Origin: Clostridiales bacterium
GTDB lineage: Bacteria; Bacillota; Clostridia; Oscillospirales; CAG-272
Assembly: GCA_003150035.1 (NCBI GenBank)
Contig: QALR01000007.1
Span: 1-64,000 of the forward strand
Length of the DNA: 64,000 bases
Direction of reading: 5' to 3'
Made by a program: the position numbers and the translations under genes. Position 1 is the stretch's first letter. Each line of letters begins with the position of its first letter. Under the pieces are notes generated by a model that searched no databases, had not been told where the DNA came from, and saw only the letters and a list, made by a program, of their open reading frames with translations. Of the stretch, positions 1-7,948 are shown in pieces.

Positions 1-482
1 CCGCTGTCATGCCTGAGAAAGGTATAACACAGCTTGTAAAGCGTATGCACTACGTTTCCTTTGTGGGAATGTTCCGTTCCGATTTGTTTGAGGGATTGTG
101 TGTCGGTCATGCGCCGAGATTATGCCCCATCTGCGGCAAATGGTTTCTGACCACCGATGCAAGGCAGACAAAATACTGCGGAGGACTTGCACCGGGGGAC
201 AAGCGTGGGCGCACCTGTCGCCAGATCGGCAATCTGAAAGGCAGAGAGCAAAGAGAGCTTGCGGACGATCATCCCATCAAGGCGATTTACACACGCCGCA
301 TGAACACGATCACGCAGTATCTCCACCGTGGCACTCTGGACGAACAGACCGCCGCCGTGATGAAGCGGTTGGCAAAAGACAAATTAGAATGTGCGATCTT
401 CGACCACGAGTATGCCAAGGGCAGCTATGAAGCGGAGATGTCGCAGGATGTTTTGCTAAAAGAAGCGCAGGCGATTATTTGA
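1..482 (+). CDS. DUF6076-type protein, 5' end outside window
   Basis: The reading frame is open to the left edge, so the true start may lie outside the window; the first ATG inside is at 9. The visible part has a zinc-ribbon-like cysteine set (CPICGKWF, then a KYC further on) followed by a basic helical segment. This arrangement matches the C-terminal half of DUF6076 proteins, which are common in conjugative and integrative elements of Clostridia. Function is unknown. A clipped coding fragment and a truncated sigma-like gene follow, which fits a decaying mobile element. Confidence 0.6.
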   Translation, partial: AVMPEKGITQLVKRMHYVSFVGMFRSDLFEGLCVGHAPRLCPICGKWFLTTDARQTKYCGGLAPGDKRGRTCRQIGNLKGREQRELADDHPIKAIYTRRMNTITQYLHRGTLDEQTAAVMKRLAKDKLECAIFDHEYAKGSYEAEMSQDVLLKEAQAII

Positions 483-618
483 AGCATATCTTCAATGTAC
501 TTGTGTCAAATTTATTGATGAAGATGTTTCTGATGAAGTTGTCAAGGCTGACTTGCTCGGATTGATATGGACGAATCGAAATGCCTTTTTTCCCGACGGA
601 CAACTTGAATTTATGTAA
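481..618 (+). pseudogene. Short coding remnant after DUF6076 gene
   Basis: A second frame stays open for 45 codons directly after the DUF6076 stop and ends in TAA at 616-618. It reads like the tail of a soluble acidic protein (ending FFPDGQLEFM) but has no start codon or ribosome site. It looks like the 3' end of a gene whose front was lost, or a frameshifted continuation. I do not recognise the family. Confidence 0.3.
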
Positions 619-690
619 AAAATATGCTTACAAATCCCATTTTTCATTAGATTAATCCTTTAATCATTATGCTGAGAGGAGGTGCGCCTA

Positions 691-1110
691 ATGTCCGAAG
701 AACGCTTCTGGAATACCGATGAATATACCAGCACAGCAAAATTCGCTGTGCATGACGGAGCTATGACTATGTGGCAGGCAGGGCGCATCTTCCGCCTTGA
801 CCCTGCACCGCCCAAGGTGGAGGAGATCAACGATTACATCGTTTCCGCTGTCCGTGAAAATGATCTGAATTGCTTTACATACTTTCTCCACTACTACGAG
901 CCAAAGTTGAACAAACGAGTGTACCGATTTCTGCTGACCGAGGGTATTGACCGTTATGACCCTCTGCGTTTTCTGGATTATAAGCTCAGTTTGACACCTT
1001 TCTTCAGAAAATATAAAACCGCTGTACTTTCCATCCTTGCGAGGATGAAAATTACAGCGGCTTTCTTTTGTGGGAATGATTACATCATTCACCACGGAGT
1101 TTCCGTCTGA
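691..1110 (+). pseudogene. Truncated sigma-70-like gene of a mobile element
   Basis: A strong GAGGAGG site lies 8-10 bases before the ATG at 691. About the first 100 residues (from MSEERFWNTDEY to RFLDYKLS) resemble the N-terminus of sigma-70-like proteins carried by Clostridial conjugative elements. After about base 990 the frame runs into the terminator hairpin and then antisense through the end of the merR gene, so the rest of the sigma-like protein is missing. The break marks the likely left edge of the inserted MerR-oxidoreductase segment. The product is probably non-functional. Confidence 0.5.
1019..1060 (-). terminator. Terminator of merR gene (hairpin, T-rich both sides)
   Basis: CCGCTGTA at 1019-1026 pairs with TACAGCGG at 1053-1060, with a further inner stem. 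T-rich tracts flank both sides. It lies just beyond the merR stop codon and inside the truncated sigma-like frame. Confidence 0.7.
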
Positions 1111-1531
1111 TCTCTCTGAACTCTTCCGGCAGCTCATCCAATGCCATACTTCGCGGTACGTCAGTTGTTCCTTCTTTCTTTGCTGTCTCATAATACCACT
1201 GCTTGAATTCGAGGACTCTATGAATATAATTCAACTCCGCAATCTGCTTCTCCACAGATTCTTTCTGCTTTGTGATTAGGTCGAGCCGACCATCTATCGT
1301 ATCATCTCCTTTGATCGCCATAATGATAAACTCTTTGATGTCTTTCAGCGGCATTCCCGTTTTCTTCAGACATTCAATGATCATCAGCCACTCGTAGTCC
1401 GAATCCTTGAATACACGAATGCCTCCGTCTGAACGCTCTACAACCGGGAGCAACCCTTCCTTATCATAAAAACGAAGCGTGGACGGTGCAACACCCAAAC
1501 GCTTTGCCATTTCTCCGACTGTATAAAACAT
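1085..1531 (-). CDS. MerR-family transcriptional regulator
   Basis: 148 residues. The N-terminal winged helix begins YTVGEMAKRLGVAPSTLRFYDKEGLLP, the classic MerR DNA-recognition segment, and is followed by a dimerising coiled coil at about residues 75-115. There is no conserved cysteine metal site, so it belongs with the effector-binding or stress-sensing members, not the metal sensors. It is divergent from the aldo/keto reductase operon and a textbook MerR operator-promoter lies between them at 1569-1599. It most likely activates that operon by untwisting the long spacer. The inducer is unknown. Confidence 0.85.
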   Translation of the reverse strand: MFYTVGEMAKRLGVAPSTLRFYDKEGLLPVVERSDGGIRVFKDSDYEWLMIIECLKKTGMPLKDIKEFIIMAIKGDDTIDGRLDLITKQKESVEKQIAELNYIHRVLEFKQWYYETAKKEGTTDVPRSMALDELPEEFREIRRKLRGE

Positions 1532-1568
1532 TTTTATCTCCCAAATTTTGAATTTTTCGTGAAATCCC

Positions 1569-1599
1569 TTGACTTAAAGTTGACTTTAACTTGTACAAT
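1569..1599 (+). promoter_or_regulatory. MerR-type promoter and operator of the redox operon
   Basis: The -35 box TTGACT (1569-1574) and -10 box TACAAT (1594-1599) are 19 bases apart, the over-long spacer typical of MerR-activated promoters. Between them is a perfect inverted repeat, TTAAAGT-TG-ACTTTAA, at 1574-1589. Direction and position fit control of the rightward operon by the adjacent merR gene. Confidence 0.85.
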
Positions 1600-1647
1600 A
1601 TTATATATCTGAAAGAGCTGTTTGTCAAGCGGCGGAACGGAGTAATC

Positions 1648-1759
1648 ATGCACAACCCACAACTTGATACATTTATTGCAGTTACAGAGCAAGGTAGTTT
1701 TTCGAAAGCGGCGGAAAAACTATATATCACACCAACTGCGGTGATGAAGCAGATCAATC
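1648..1759 (+). pseudogene. LysR-family regulator remnant (HTH start only)
   Basis: An ATG at 1648 opens a frame beginning MHNPQLDTFIAVTEQGSF and continuing SKAAEKLYITPTAVMKQIN, the helix-turn-helix start of a LysR regulator. Homology stops after about 37 residues; the frame then runs out of register into the aldo/keto reductase gene. The rest of the regulator has been deleted, leaving a decayed leader between the MerR promoter and the first operon gene. Confidence 0.6.
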
Positions 1760-1783
1760 ATAATTTTTTCGGAGGTAAAGAAT

Positions 1784-2671
1784 ATGGAATATGTAACCCT
1801 TCACAACGGCGTAAAAATGCCCATTCTCGGCTACGGTGTGTATCAGGTACGAAAGGACGAATGCGAACGCTGCGTACTTGACGCTCTGAAGGTCGGCTAT
1901 CGCTCCATCGACACGGCACAGAGCTATTTCAACGAGGAAGAAGTTGGTAGTGCTCTCGTAAAGAGCGGCATCCCGCGCGAGGAAATCTTCCTCACCACCA
2001 AGGTCTGGATTGAACATTACGGCTATGAAGAATGCAAAAAGTCCGTGCTGGAATCCATGCGCAAGTTGCAAACGAACTATCTCGATCTCTGCCTGCTTCA
2101 TCAGCCCTTCAGCGATTATTATGGCGCATACCGTGCGCTGGAGGATCTGTACGCCGAGGGCGTGATCCGCGCTATCGGCATCTCCAACTTCTACACTGAC
2201 CGCATGATTGACATTGCCAACTTCGCCCGCATCAAGCCGATGGTCAATCAGATTGAGGTGCATCCTCACCATCAGCAGACCGAAAATCTCGGCTGGCACG
2301 AAAAGTACGGCGTGCAGGTGGAAGCATGGGCGCCGTTCGGCGAAGGACGCGGAGGTATGTTTGAACTGCCCGAGCTGAAAGCAATCGGCGAAAAGTACGG
2401 CAAAACGTCTGCGCAGGTCATGCTCCGCTGGCACATTCAGCGCGGCGTTGTGGTGATTCCCAAGTCCACGCATATTGAGCGCATGGAAGAAAACTTCAAC
2501 GTATTCGACTTCGCACTGGCGGACGAGGATATGGCAATCATCGCGGGGCTTGACAAAAAGCAGTCCTCTTTCTTCTCCCACACCGACCCTAACATGGTGG
2601 AATGGTTCTGCCGGATGGTGGAAGAACGTAAAAAGCAGCATGACAGCTCCAAGGAAAAGAAGAATTGGTGA
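1784..2671 (+). CDS. Aldo/keto reductase
   Basis: 295 residues, the usual length for the family. The catalytic tetrad is intact: Asp43 and Tyr48 in DTAQSY, Lys73 in TTKVW, His106 in LLHQP. The late segment VIPKSTHIERMEEN is the NADP(H) phosphate-binding loop. It should reduce aldehydes or ketones in the cytoplasm using NADPH; the substrate is unknown. GGAGG lies 8 bases before the ATG. It is the first intact gene after the MerR-type promoter, so it is probably the main induced product. The next gene starts at its stop codon. Confidence 0.9.
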   Translation: MEYVTLHNGVKMPILGYGVYQVRKDECERCVLDALKVGYRSIDTAQSYFNEEEVGSALVKSGIPREEIFLTTKVWIEHYGYEECKKSVLESMRKLQTNYLDLCLLHQPFSDYYGAYRALEDLYAEGVIRAIGISNFYTDRMIDIANFARIKPMVNQIEVHPHHQQTENLGWHEKYGVQVEAWAPFGEGRGGMFELPELKAIGEKYGKTSAQVMLRWHIQRGVVVIPKSTHIERMEENFNVFDFALADEDMAIIAGLDKKQSSFFSHTDPNMVEWFCRMVEERKKQHDSSKEKKNW

Positions 2672-3396
2672 TGCTTATGAACAGACCTTATGTAATCTGT
2701 CATATCGTCAGTTCCGTGGACGGTAAGATCGACGGCGAATACTTCGGCGTACCCGAACTGCGTCCCTGTCTTGCAGAGTCCAATCGTATCCGTACAGAAT
2801 ATGACTGCAAAGCAACTCTTTACGGTGCAACGACAATGGCAGAAACCTATGCAGGAGGTTATGTCGGTGAACTTCCGAAAACAAGTGAAACATGCCCTCG
2901 TACCGACTATCTTGCAGAAACAGATGTTGAGCGGTATTTCATTTGCATCGACGTCAACGGAACTGTCGCATGGGAGAGCAAGTATATCGAAAAGAAAGGT
3001 CGTCCCCGTGTGCATCCGATTGCGGTGCTGTGTGAAAACGTGTCGGATGATTATATTGCTTATCTGCATAGCTTCGATATTTCCTATATCTTCGCGGGAA
3101 AGGATACCCTTGACTGCGAACTGGTGATGGAAAAGATGTACAGACTGTTTCACATCGAAAAACTGATGATCTGCGGCGGCGGGATCGTGGACTATACCTT
3201 CCTGCAGGCAGGACTGATTGACGAGCTTAGTCTGATTATCGCTCCGCTGACGGACGGCGGTACAGATTCGGCTACGGTGTTTGATAAAGCTGTGTTCCAT
3301 CCGCAGACAGACCCCATCGCATTCAAGCTGCTTGGCGCAGATGTTTTGGATGGTGATACCCTCTGGCTTCGTTATGAGCCGAAAAACAAGAAGTAA
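2671..3396 (+). CDS. RibD C-terminal / dihydrofolate-reductase-like protein
   Basis: About 241 residues. It starts with RPYVICHIVSSVDGKIDG, typical of the NADPH-binding RibD C-terminal domain, and ends with the IDELSLIIAPLTDGG block. These stand-alone proteins reduce pyrimidine or pterin-like carbonyl substrates; the exact substrate is not readable here. The chosen ATG overlaps the previous stop (TGATG); an ATG six bases later is equally possible. It is translationally coupled to the aldo/keto reductase and sits within a flavin-rich operon. Confidence 0.75.
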   Translation: MLMNRPYVICHIVSSVDGKIDGEYFGVPELRPCLAESNRIRTEYDCKATLYGATTMAETYAGGYVGELPKTSETCPRTDYLAETDVERYFICIDVNGTVAWESKYIEKKGRPRVHPIAVLCENVSDDYIAYLHSFDISYIFAGKDTLDCELVMEKMYRLFHIEKLMICGGGIVDYTFLQAGLIDELSLIIAPLTDGGTDSATVFDKAVFHPQTDPIAFKLLGADVLDGDTLWLRYEPKNKK

Positions 3397-3419
3397 TCAA
3401 TAAAATGGAGGAACCAATT

Positions 3420-3977
3420 ATGAGAAAGAATTTTGGTGCGAAACCGATTTTGTATCCGCAGGCGGTATTTATTATTGCGAGCTACGATGAAAACGGAAAT
3501 GCAGATGCCATGAACGCCGCATGGGGCGGTGTGGCTGGCGGAAATAAGATATTTATGTGCATCAGCAACCATAAATCCACCGATAACATTCTGGCTCGAA
3601 AAGCGTTTACCGTCAGCATGGGAACCGCGGATACGGTCATTGCCTGCGACTATGTGGGACTTGTTTCCGCAAAAGACGAGCCGGAAAAAATGAAGAAATC
3701 GGGATTCCACACCGTAAAAAGCGAATATGTGGATGCACCTGTTATTGAAGAATTACCCATGACGCTGGAATGTAAACTCATCAGCTACGATTCCGAAAAC
3801 CATTATATGTTCGGAGAGATCGTAAATGTGAGCGCAGATGAAAGCATCCTCGGCAAAAACGGCAACATTTCGGTTGAAAAGCTGCGTCCTGTTATTTTTG
3901 ACGGAGCAAACGCCGCATATCATGTGATCGGAGAAAAGGTCGGCAACGCTTTCCGTGACGGTGCGGCTTTGAAGTAA
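3420..3977 (+). CDS. Flavin reductase-like (FMN-binding split-barrel) protein
   Basis: 185 residues. The opening NFGAKPILYPQAVFIIASYD, a NAAWGG loop, the middle block HKSTDNILARKAFTVS and the late HYMFGEIV strand are characteristic of the flavin reductase-like split barrel that binds FMN. Members pass electrons from NAD(P)H to flavin or use bound FMN directly. GGAGG lies 8 bases upstream of the ATG at 3420, which is preferred over an upstream in-frame ATG at 3405 that overlaps this site. It probably supplies or uses reduced flavin within the operon. Confidence 0.85.
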   Translation: MRKNFGAKPILYPQAVFIIASYDENGNADAMNAAWGGVAGGNKIFMCISNHKSTDNILARKAFTVSMGTADTVIACDYVGLVSAKDEPEKMKKSGFHTVKSEYVDAPVIEELPMTLECKLISYDSENHYMFGEIVNVSADESILGKNGNISVEKLRPVIFDGANAAYHVIGEKVGNAFRDGAALK

Positions 3978-3981
3978 GCCT

Positions 3982-5535
3982 ATGGGAAGATTCAGAAAAT
4001 TTCTCAGTCTGCTGCTGTGCGGTGCTTGTCTGCTGTCCTTTGCAGCTTGTACCGATAGTGGGGCTGATACAAAAAATCCATCTTCCCCGGAAAATTATCC
4101 TGGAAGCAGCAACACGACATCCGATAATATGAATTCCAATACAGCAACTGTCGATACAGGCAAAACGCTTGTTGTTTACTTTTCCATGCCGGACAATAAG
4201 GACAACAGTTCTGTTGTAATAGGCGGCGAAACTCTTGGCAACACCCAGTACATGGCGTATGTAATCAAAGAAAACACCGGTGCGGACATCTTCCGCATTG
4301 AACCCGAAGTGCCGTATACCACCGATCACGATGCGCTGGTAGAGTATGCCCAACAGGAGAAAAGCGAGAATGCCCGTCCGGCGATCAAGGACAGCATTGA
4401 GAACTTTGATGAATATAATACCGTGTTTGTCGGCTATCCCAACTGGTGGGCTGATCTGCCGATGATCCTGTACACCTTTTTCGATACCTATGATTTTTCG
4501 GGCAAGAAGATCATCACCTTTAACACTCACGGCGGCAGCGGATTTTCCCGTACCAACGAAACCATTGCCGAACTGGAGCCGAATGCCGAAGTGATTCGAG
4601 GTCTGTCTATCTCCCGCGATGTAATACAGGATGCCGAACAGGACATTGTTGATTGGGTGAAGGATTTGGGACTGTACCACGATCCGAATACCGTGGACGA
4701 TACATCCTCGGAATCGGAAAACACTCCTGCATTCAATATGGCAGTTCCTACACCGGGCGAAGCACAGACCATCTATCTGTGGGAAGAAGGTAAAATGCCC
4801 TGTCCGAGAGAGTATTCGTCCTCATGGAACGATCCGGAGGACTTCAAACCGCACATGGAATACCGTCCTGTGAAGAAAGGCGTTGAGGTCAAGGGTGCTG
4901 TCATGCTTTGTGCAGGCGGTGCGTTCGTATTTCGTGGGAATTGGGGTGACACATATCCTACTGCCGATAAACTGAATGAGCTTGGGTATCAGTGTTTCGT
5001 GGTACAGTATCGGCTTCGTCCGTTCACACAGGAGGAAGGAGCACTCGACCTTGCCCGTGCAGTACGGTATGTGCGTTACTATGCAGATGAGTATGACATT
5101 GACCCGAACGATATTGCCGTGGTCGGTTATTCCGCAGGCGGTATTCTCTGCGGTGAGCAGGTACTCAACTGGAAAGGTGATGTAACTCCTGCTGCGCTGG
5201 ATGAAAACTATATTCCCGACACGCTTGACCTTGTTTCTGCAGATTCCGCTGCTATTGGGCATATTTATTCTTTCTATGGCAGACTTTCCGTAGGCTCTAC
5301 CGATGTTGAGAAGTTCAGACAGTCCAATCTTCCGCCAACTTTCTACGCCTACGGTACGGAAGATCCGTTCTATCATCAGTTCATGGCAAACGCCGATGCC
5401 GTGCGTGAAGCAGGCGTATCGGTGGAGGAGCATTGCTACGACGGTCAGCCTCACGGCTTTGGCGCAGGCAATAAAAATTCTGACTGGGTTCCCGAATTTG
5501 ACCGCTGGCTGACGGATATTTATGAAAACAACTGA
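3982..5535 (+). CDS. Lipoprotein fusing flavodoxin and alpha/beta hydrolase
   Basis: 517 residues. A lipoprotein signal ends at Cys23 (LLSFAAC), followed by a Ser/Thr/Asn-rich linker. Residues about 60-235 form a flavodoxin-type domain (LVVYFSMP, GYPNWWADLPM, TFNTHGGSGFS). Residues about 250-517 form an alpha/beta hydrolase with nucleophile Ser384 in GYSAGG and probable partners Asp461 and His491 (PHGFG). The product should be anchored on the outer face of the membrane. The pairing of an electron carrier with an esterase fold on one chain is unusual. The operon has a second flavodoxin lipoprotein and a second hydrolase lipoprotein. Confidence 0.85.
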   Translation: MGRFRKFLSLLLCGACLLSFAACTDSGADTKNPSSPENYPGSSNTTSDNMNSNTATVDTGKTLVVYFSMPDNKDNSSVVIGGETLGNTQYMAYVIKENTGADIFRIEPEVPYTTDHDALVEYAQQEKSENARPAIKDSIENFDEYNTVFVGYPNWWADLPMILYTFFDTYDFSGKKIITFNTHGGSGFSRTNETIAELEPNAEVIRGLSISRDVIQDAEQDIVDWVKDLGLYHDPNTVDDTSSESENTPAFNMAVPTPGEAQTIYLWEEGKMPCPREYSSSWNDPEDFKPHMEYRPVKKGVEVKGAVMLCAGGAFVFRGNWGDTYPTADKLNELGYQCFVVQYRLRPFTQEEGALDLARAVRYVRYYADEYDIDPNDIAVVGYSAGGILCGEQVLNWKGDVTPAALDENYIPDTLDLVSADSAAIGHIYSFYGRLSVGSTDVEKFRQSNLPPTFYAYGTEDPFYHQFMANADAVREAGVSVEEHCYDGQPHGFGAGNKNSDWVPEFDRWLTDIYENN

Positions 5536-5546
5536 GGGAGTGTGTC

Positions 5547-6203
5547 ATGAAACCAATCAGAATCGTGAAAATTTGCATTGACATCCTCATGTATGTGCTG
5601 TTTCTGCTGCTCATGGGACAGCACCTTGCGTCGGGTGCACTGCACGAATGGCTCGGCGTGGGGCTGTTTGTCTGCTTTCTTGCCCATAACATTCTGAACT
5701 ATCGATGGTACAAAGCACTGTTTAAGGGGAAATATCCTCCGCAGAGAATCATACAGACGGCAATCAACTTCCTGCTGATGCTCAGCTTCATCGGCTGTAT
5801 GTTGTCCGCGCTGATGATTTCTGGGGTGGTATTTCAGGATTTCCGCATCCCCGGGATGATGATGTTCGGGCGGAAGCTGCACATGGCAAGCTCCGCATGG
5901 TGCTTTGTGTTCATGAGCCTGCACCTCGGACTTCACATCCGCGCACCGAAACAAAAAGCGGTGAAAATCGCCTTTTATACCGGCATGAGCGCCGCATCCG
6001 TTTACGGAATCTGCCATTTCATCATCCGCAGATTCTACGAAGAACTCTTTTTACTCACCGAATTCAAATGGTTCGATTATGACAAGCCCCTGCTTCTGTA
6101 TCTCTTTGAGACTATGTGCATCTCGCTTTTGTTCGTGATGCTGACCCATATTATTAAAAAAATAATGATAATCACAAAGGAGACTAAGAAAAATGCAAAA
6201 TAA
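5547..6203 (+). CDS. DUF4405 integral membrane protein
   Basis: 218 residues with about six hydrophobic segments. Histidines lie in or near membrane helices (GQHLASG, LHEWLG, FLAHNILNY, GRKLHM, SLHLGLH). This pattern matches DUF4405 proteins, which resemble b-type cytochrome or ferric-reductase membrane subunits, so haem binding and transmembrane electron transfer are plausible but not shown. It is the only operon product whose form would suit carrying electrons across the membrane to the surface flavodoxins. It overlaps the next gene by 11 bases. Confidence 0.8.
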   Translation: MKPIRIVKICIDILMYVLFLLLMGQHLASGALHEWLGVGLFVCFLAHNILNYRWYKALFKGKYPPQRIIQTAINFLLMLSFIGCMLSALMISGVVFQDFRIPGMMMFGRKLHMASSAWCFVFMSLHLGLHIRAPKQKAVKIAFYTGMSAASVYGICHFIIRRFYEELFLLTEFKWFDYDKPLLLYLFETMCISLLFVMLTHIIKKIMIITKETKKNAK

Positions 6204-7359
6204 CATCAAAAAGGTTTTGGCGCTTATGCTTGCACTTGTTGTGCTGATTGCCTGCACAGCTTGCAATAACACAAGCGACCCTGCGGATACTTCGTCGAAC
6301 ACTGAAAACACATCGGGTACCAATGATACTGCCACGGACGGTACAACGACCACACCCGGAGACACATCTGATTCCAACGGAACGACTGACACCTCCGAGA
6401 ATCCCGACACGCCCGCAGAAGCGGTGGATGAAATTGTTACCAACGGCGGTGCCACCATCAAGACGGCAGATTTGAAATATTACGATGCGGATGTGGAAAG
6501 TGTTGTTTATTACACCTCTGAGATCACACCCGAAGCATTGATGGCAATCTATGAAGCTCTTGGCGTAGAGATCACCGGCGAGAATACGGCAGTAAAGGTA
6601 CATACTGGTGAATCCGATCAATCCAACCACCTGCGTCCCGATTTCATCAAGGAGCTTGTGCAGCACGTAAACGGCACCATTGTCGAAAGCAATACCGCAT
6701 ACGGCGGCAGCCGTGCGCAGACCGCTATGCACTATCAGCTTGCCAAGGATCATGGCTTTACCGATATTGCGGATGTGGTCATCATGGACGAAACCGGTTC
6801 GCTCTCCATTCCCGTGGAAGGCGGCAGCGTGCTGAAGGAAAACCTTGTCGGCGCACGTTTTGCGGAATTTGACGGCATGCTCGTGCTCAGCCACTTCAAG
6901 GGTCATATGATGGGCGGCTTCGGTGGTGCGATCAAGAATATCTCTATCGGTATTGCATCTACTGAGGGCAAGTGCCTTATTCACACCGGCGGCAGGAGCA
7001 ACACCAGTCCCTGGGGCGGTGATTCTCCCACGTTCATGGACTCCATGGCAGAAGCAGGCAAGTCTGTTGTGGATGCACTGGACGGAAACATTCTGTTTAT
7101 CAGCGTTATGAATAACCTGTCCGTGGACTGCGACTGCACGGCGCGTCCTTCCGCTCCCGACATCCACGACATCGGCATTCTGGCATCCACTGACCCTGTC
7201 GCACTTGACCAGGCGTGTGTCGATCTGATCTATCAGTCCGAAGGAGCGGAATCCATGATCCGCAGAATTGAGGGTGTCGGCGGTGAGGACACATTGGAGC
7301 ACGGAGAGGAAATCGGGCTTGGCAATCGTGCATACAAACTTGTTGTGATCAATGAGTAA
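6193..7359 (+). CDS. DUF362 domain lipoprotein
   Basis: 388 residues. The signal peptide ends in LVVLIACTAC, with Cys21 the best lipidation site, then an 80-residue Thr/Ser/Asp-rich linker. The rest is a DUF362 domain: HTGESDQSNHLRPDFIKELV, SHFKGHMMGGFGGAIKN, a VDCDC motif and ILASTDPVALDQACVDLI. Many DUF362 proteins carry added ferredoxin clusters; this one has none. The biochemical role is unknown. The ATG follows AAAGGAG, and the 3' end overlaps the ECF gene by 8 bases. Confidence 0.85.
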   Translation: MQNNIKKVLALMLALVVLIACTACNNTSDPADTSSNTENTSGTNDTATDGTTTTPGDTSDSNGTTDTSENPDTPAEAVDEIVTNGGATIKTADLKYYDADVESVVYYTSEITPEALMAIYEALGVEITGENTAVKVHTGESDQSNHLRPDFIKELVQHVNGTIVESNTAYGGSRAQTAMHYQLAKDHGFTDIADVVIMDETGSLSIPVEGGSVLKENLVGARFAEFDGMLVLSHFKGHMMGGFGGAIKNISIGIASTEGKCLIHTGGRSNTSPWGGDSPTFMDSMAEAGKSVVDALDGNILFISVMNNLSVDCDCTARPSAPDIHDIGILASTDPVALDQACVDLIYQSEGAESMIRRIEGVGGEDTLEHGEEIGLGNRAYKLVVINE

Positions 7360-7948
7360 GGCGCGTCATTCTTCCCATGTGCCGATATTAAAACTCGTTC
7401 TATCGGCAATGTTTGTTGCTGTTGGTATTGTTCTGCCGTTCTTCACGGGACAGATACAACGAATTGGCAATATGCTTCTCCCGATGCACTTGCCTGTATT
7501 TCTGTGCGGATTGATATGCGGCTGGCAGTACGGTGCGGCGATAGGCTTTGTGCTCCCTATTATGCGCTCGCTGGTGTTCGGTATGCCATATTTGTATCCA
7601 AACGCGGTGTCCATGGCGGTAGAACTTGCCGTTTACGGTCTGGTTGCCGGTCTGATTTATAGTTTGCTCAAAAAGCAAAATACCCTGTCTGTTTATGCCG
7701 CCATGCTCCCATCTATGCTGTTGGGACGTGCGGCATGGGGTATAACACAGATTGTATTGCTTGGTATTGACGGTAATGTGTTTACTTGGCAAATGTTTAT
7801 GGCAGGCGCATTTTTGAATGCCATTCCCGGTATTGCTTTGCAGTTGGTTTTGATTCCTGCTATTATTTCAGCACTTCATCATACCGGCATTCACCGATTC
7901 AAAAATGCAGAACTGGGAAAGGAGAGCGGTGATGGCGGAACTGTTTGA
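7352..7948 (+). CDS. ECF transporter S component (substrate-binding membrane subunit)
   Basis: 198 residues with five or six membrane segments. The block GNMLLPMHLPVFLCGLICGW, followed by YGAAIGFVLPIMRS and a helix rich in small residues, matches the ECF S-component family, which captures vitamins or related small molecules for a shared EcfAA'T energising module. No energising genes are adjacent, so a shared module encoded elsewhere is expected. Inside an operon of flavin proteins, a flavin-related or other cofactor substrate is an inference. It overlaps both neighbouring genes, so coupled translation is likely. Confidence 0.8.
   Translation: MSKARHSSHVPILKLVLSAMFVAVGIVLPFFTGQIQRIGNMLLPMHLPVFLCGLICGWQYGAAIGFVLPIMRSLVFGMPYLYPNAVSMAVELAVYGLVAGLIYSLLKKQNTLSVYAAMLPSMLLGRAAWGITQIVLLGIDGNVFTWQMFMAGAFLNAIPGIALQLVLIPAIISALHHTGIHRFKNAELGKESGDGGTV

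Noticed and set aside
6184..7302. Long open frame on the minus strand opposite the DUF362 gene (372 codons)
   Set aside because: It is antisense to a gene with clear family motifs, has no ribosome site, and its His/Cys/Arg-rich composition is that of a shadow frame.
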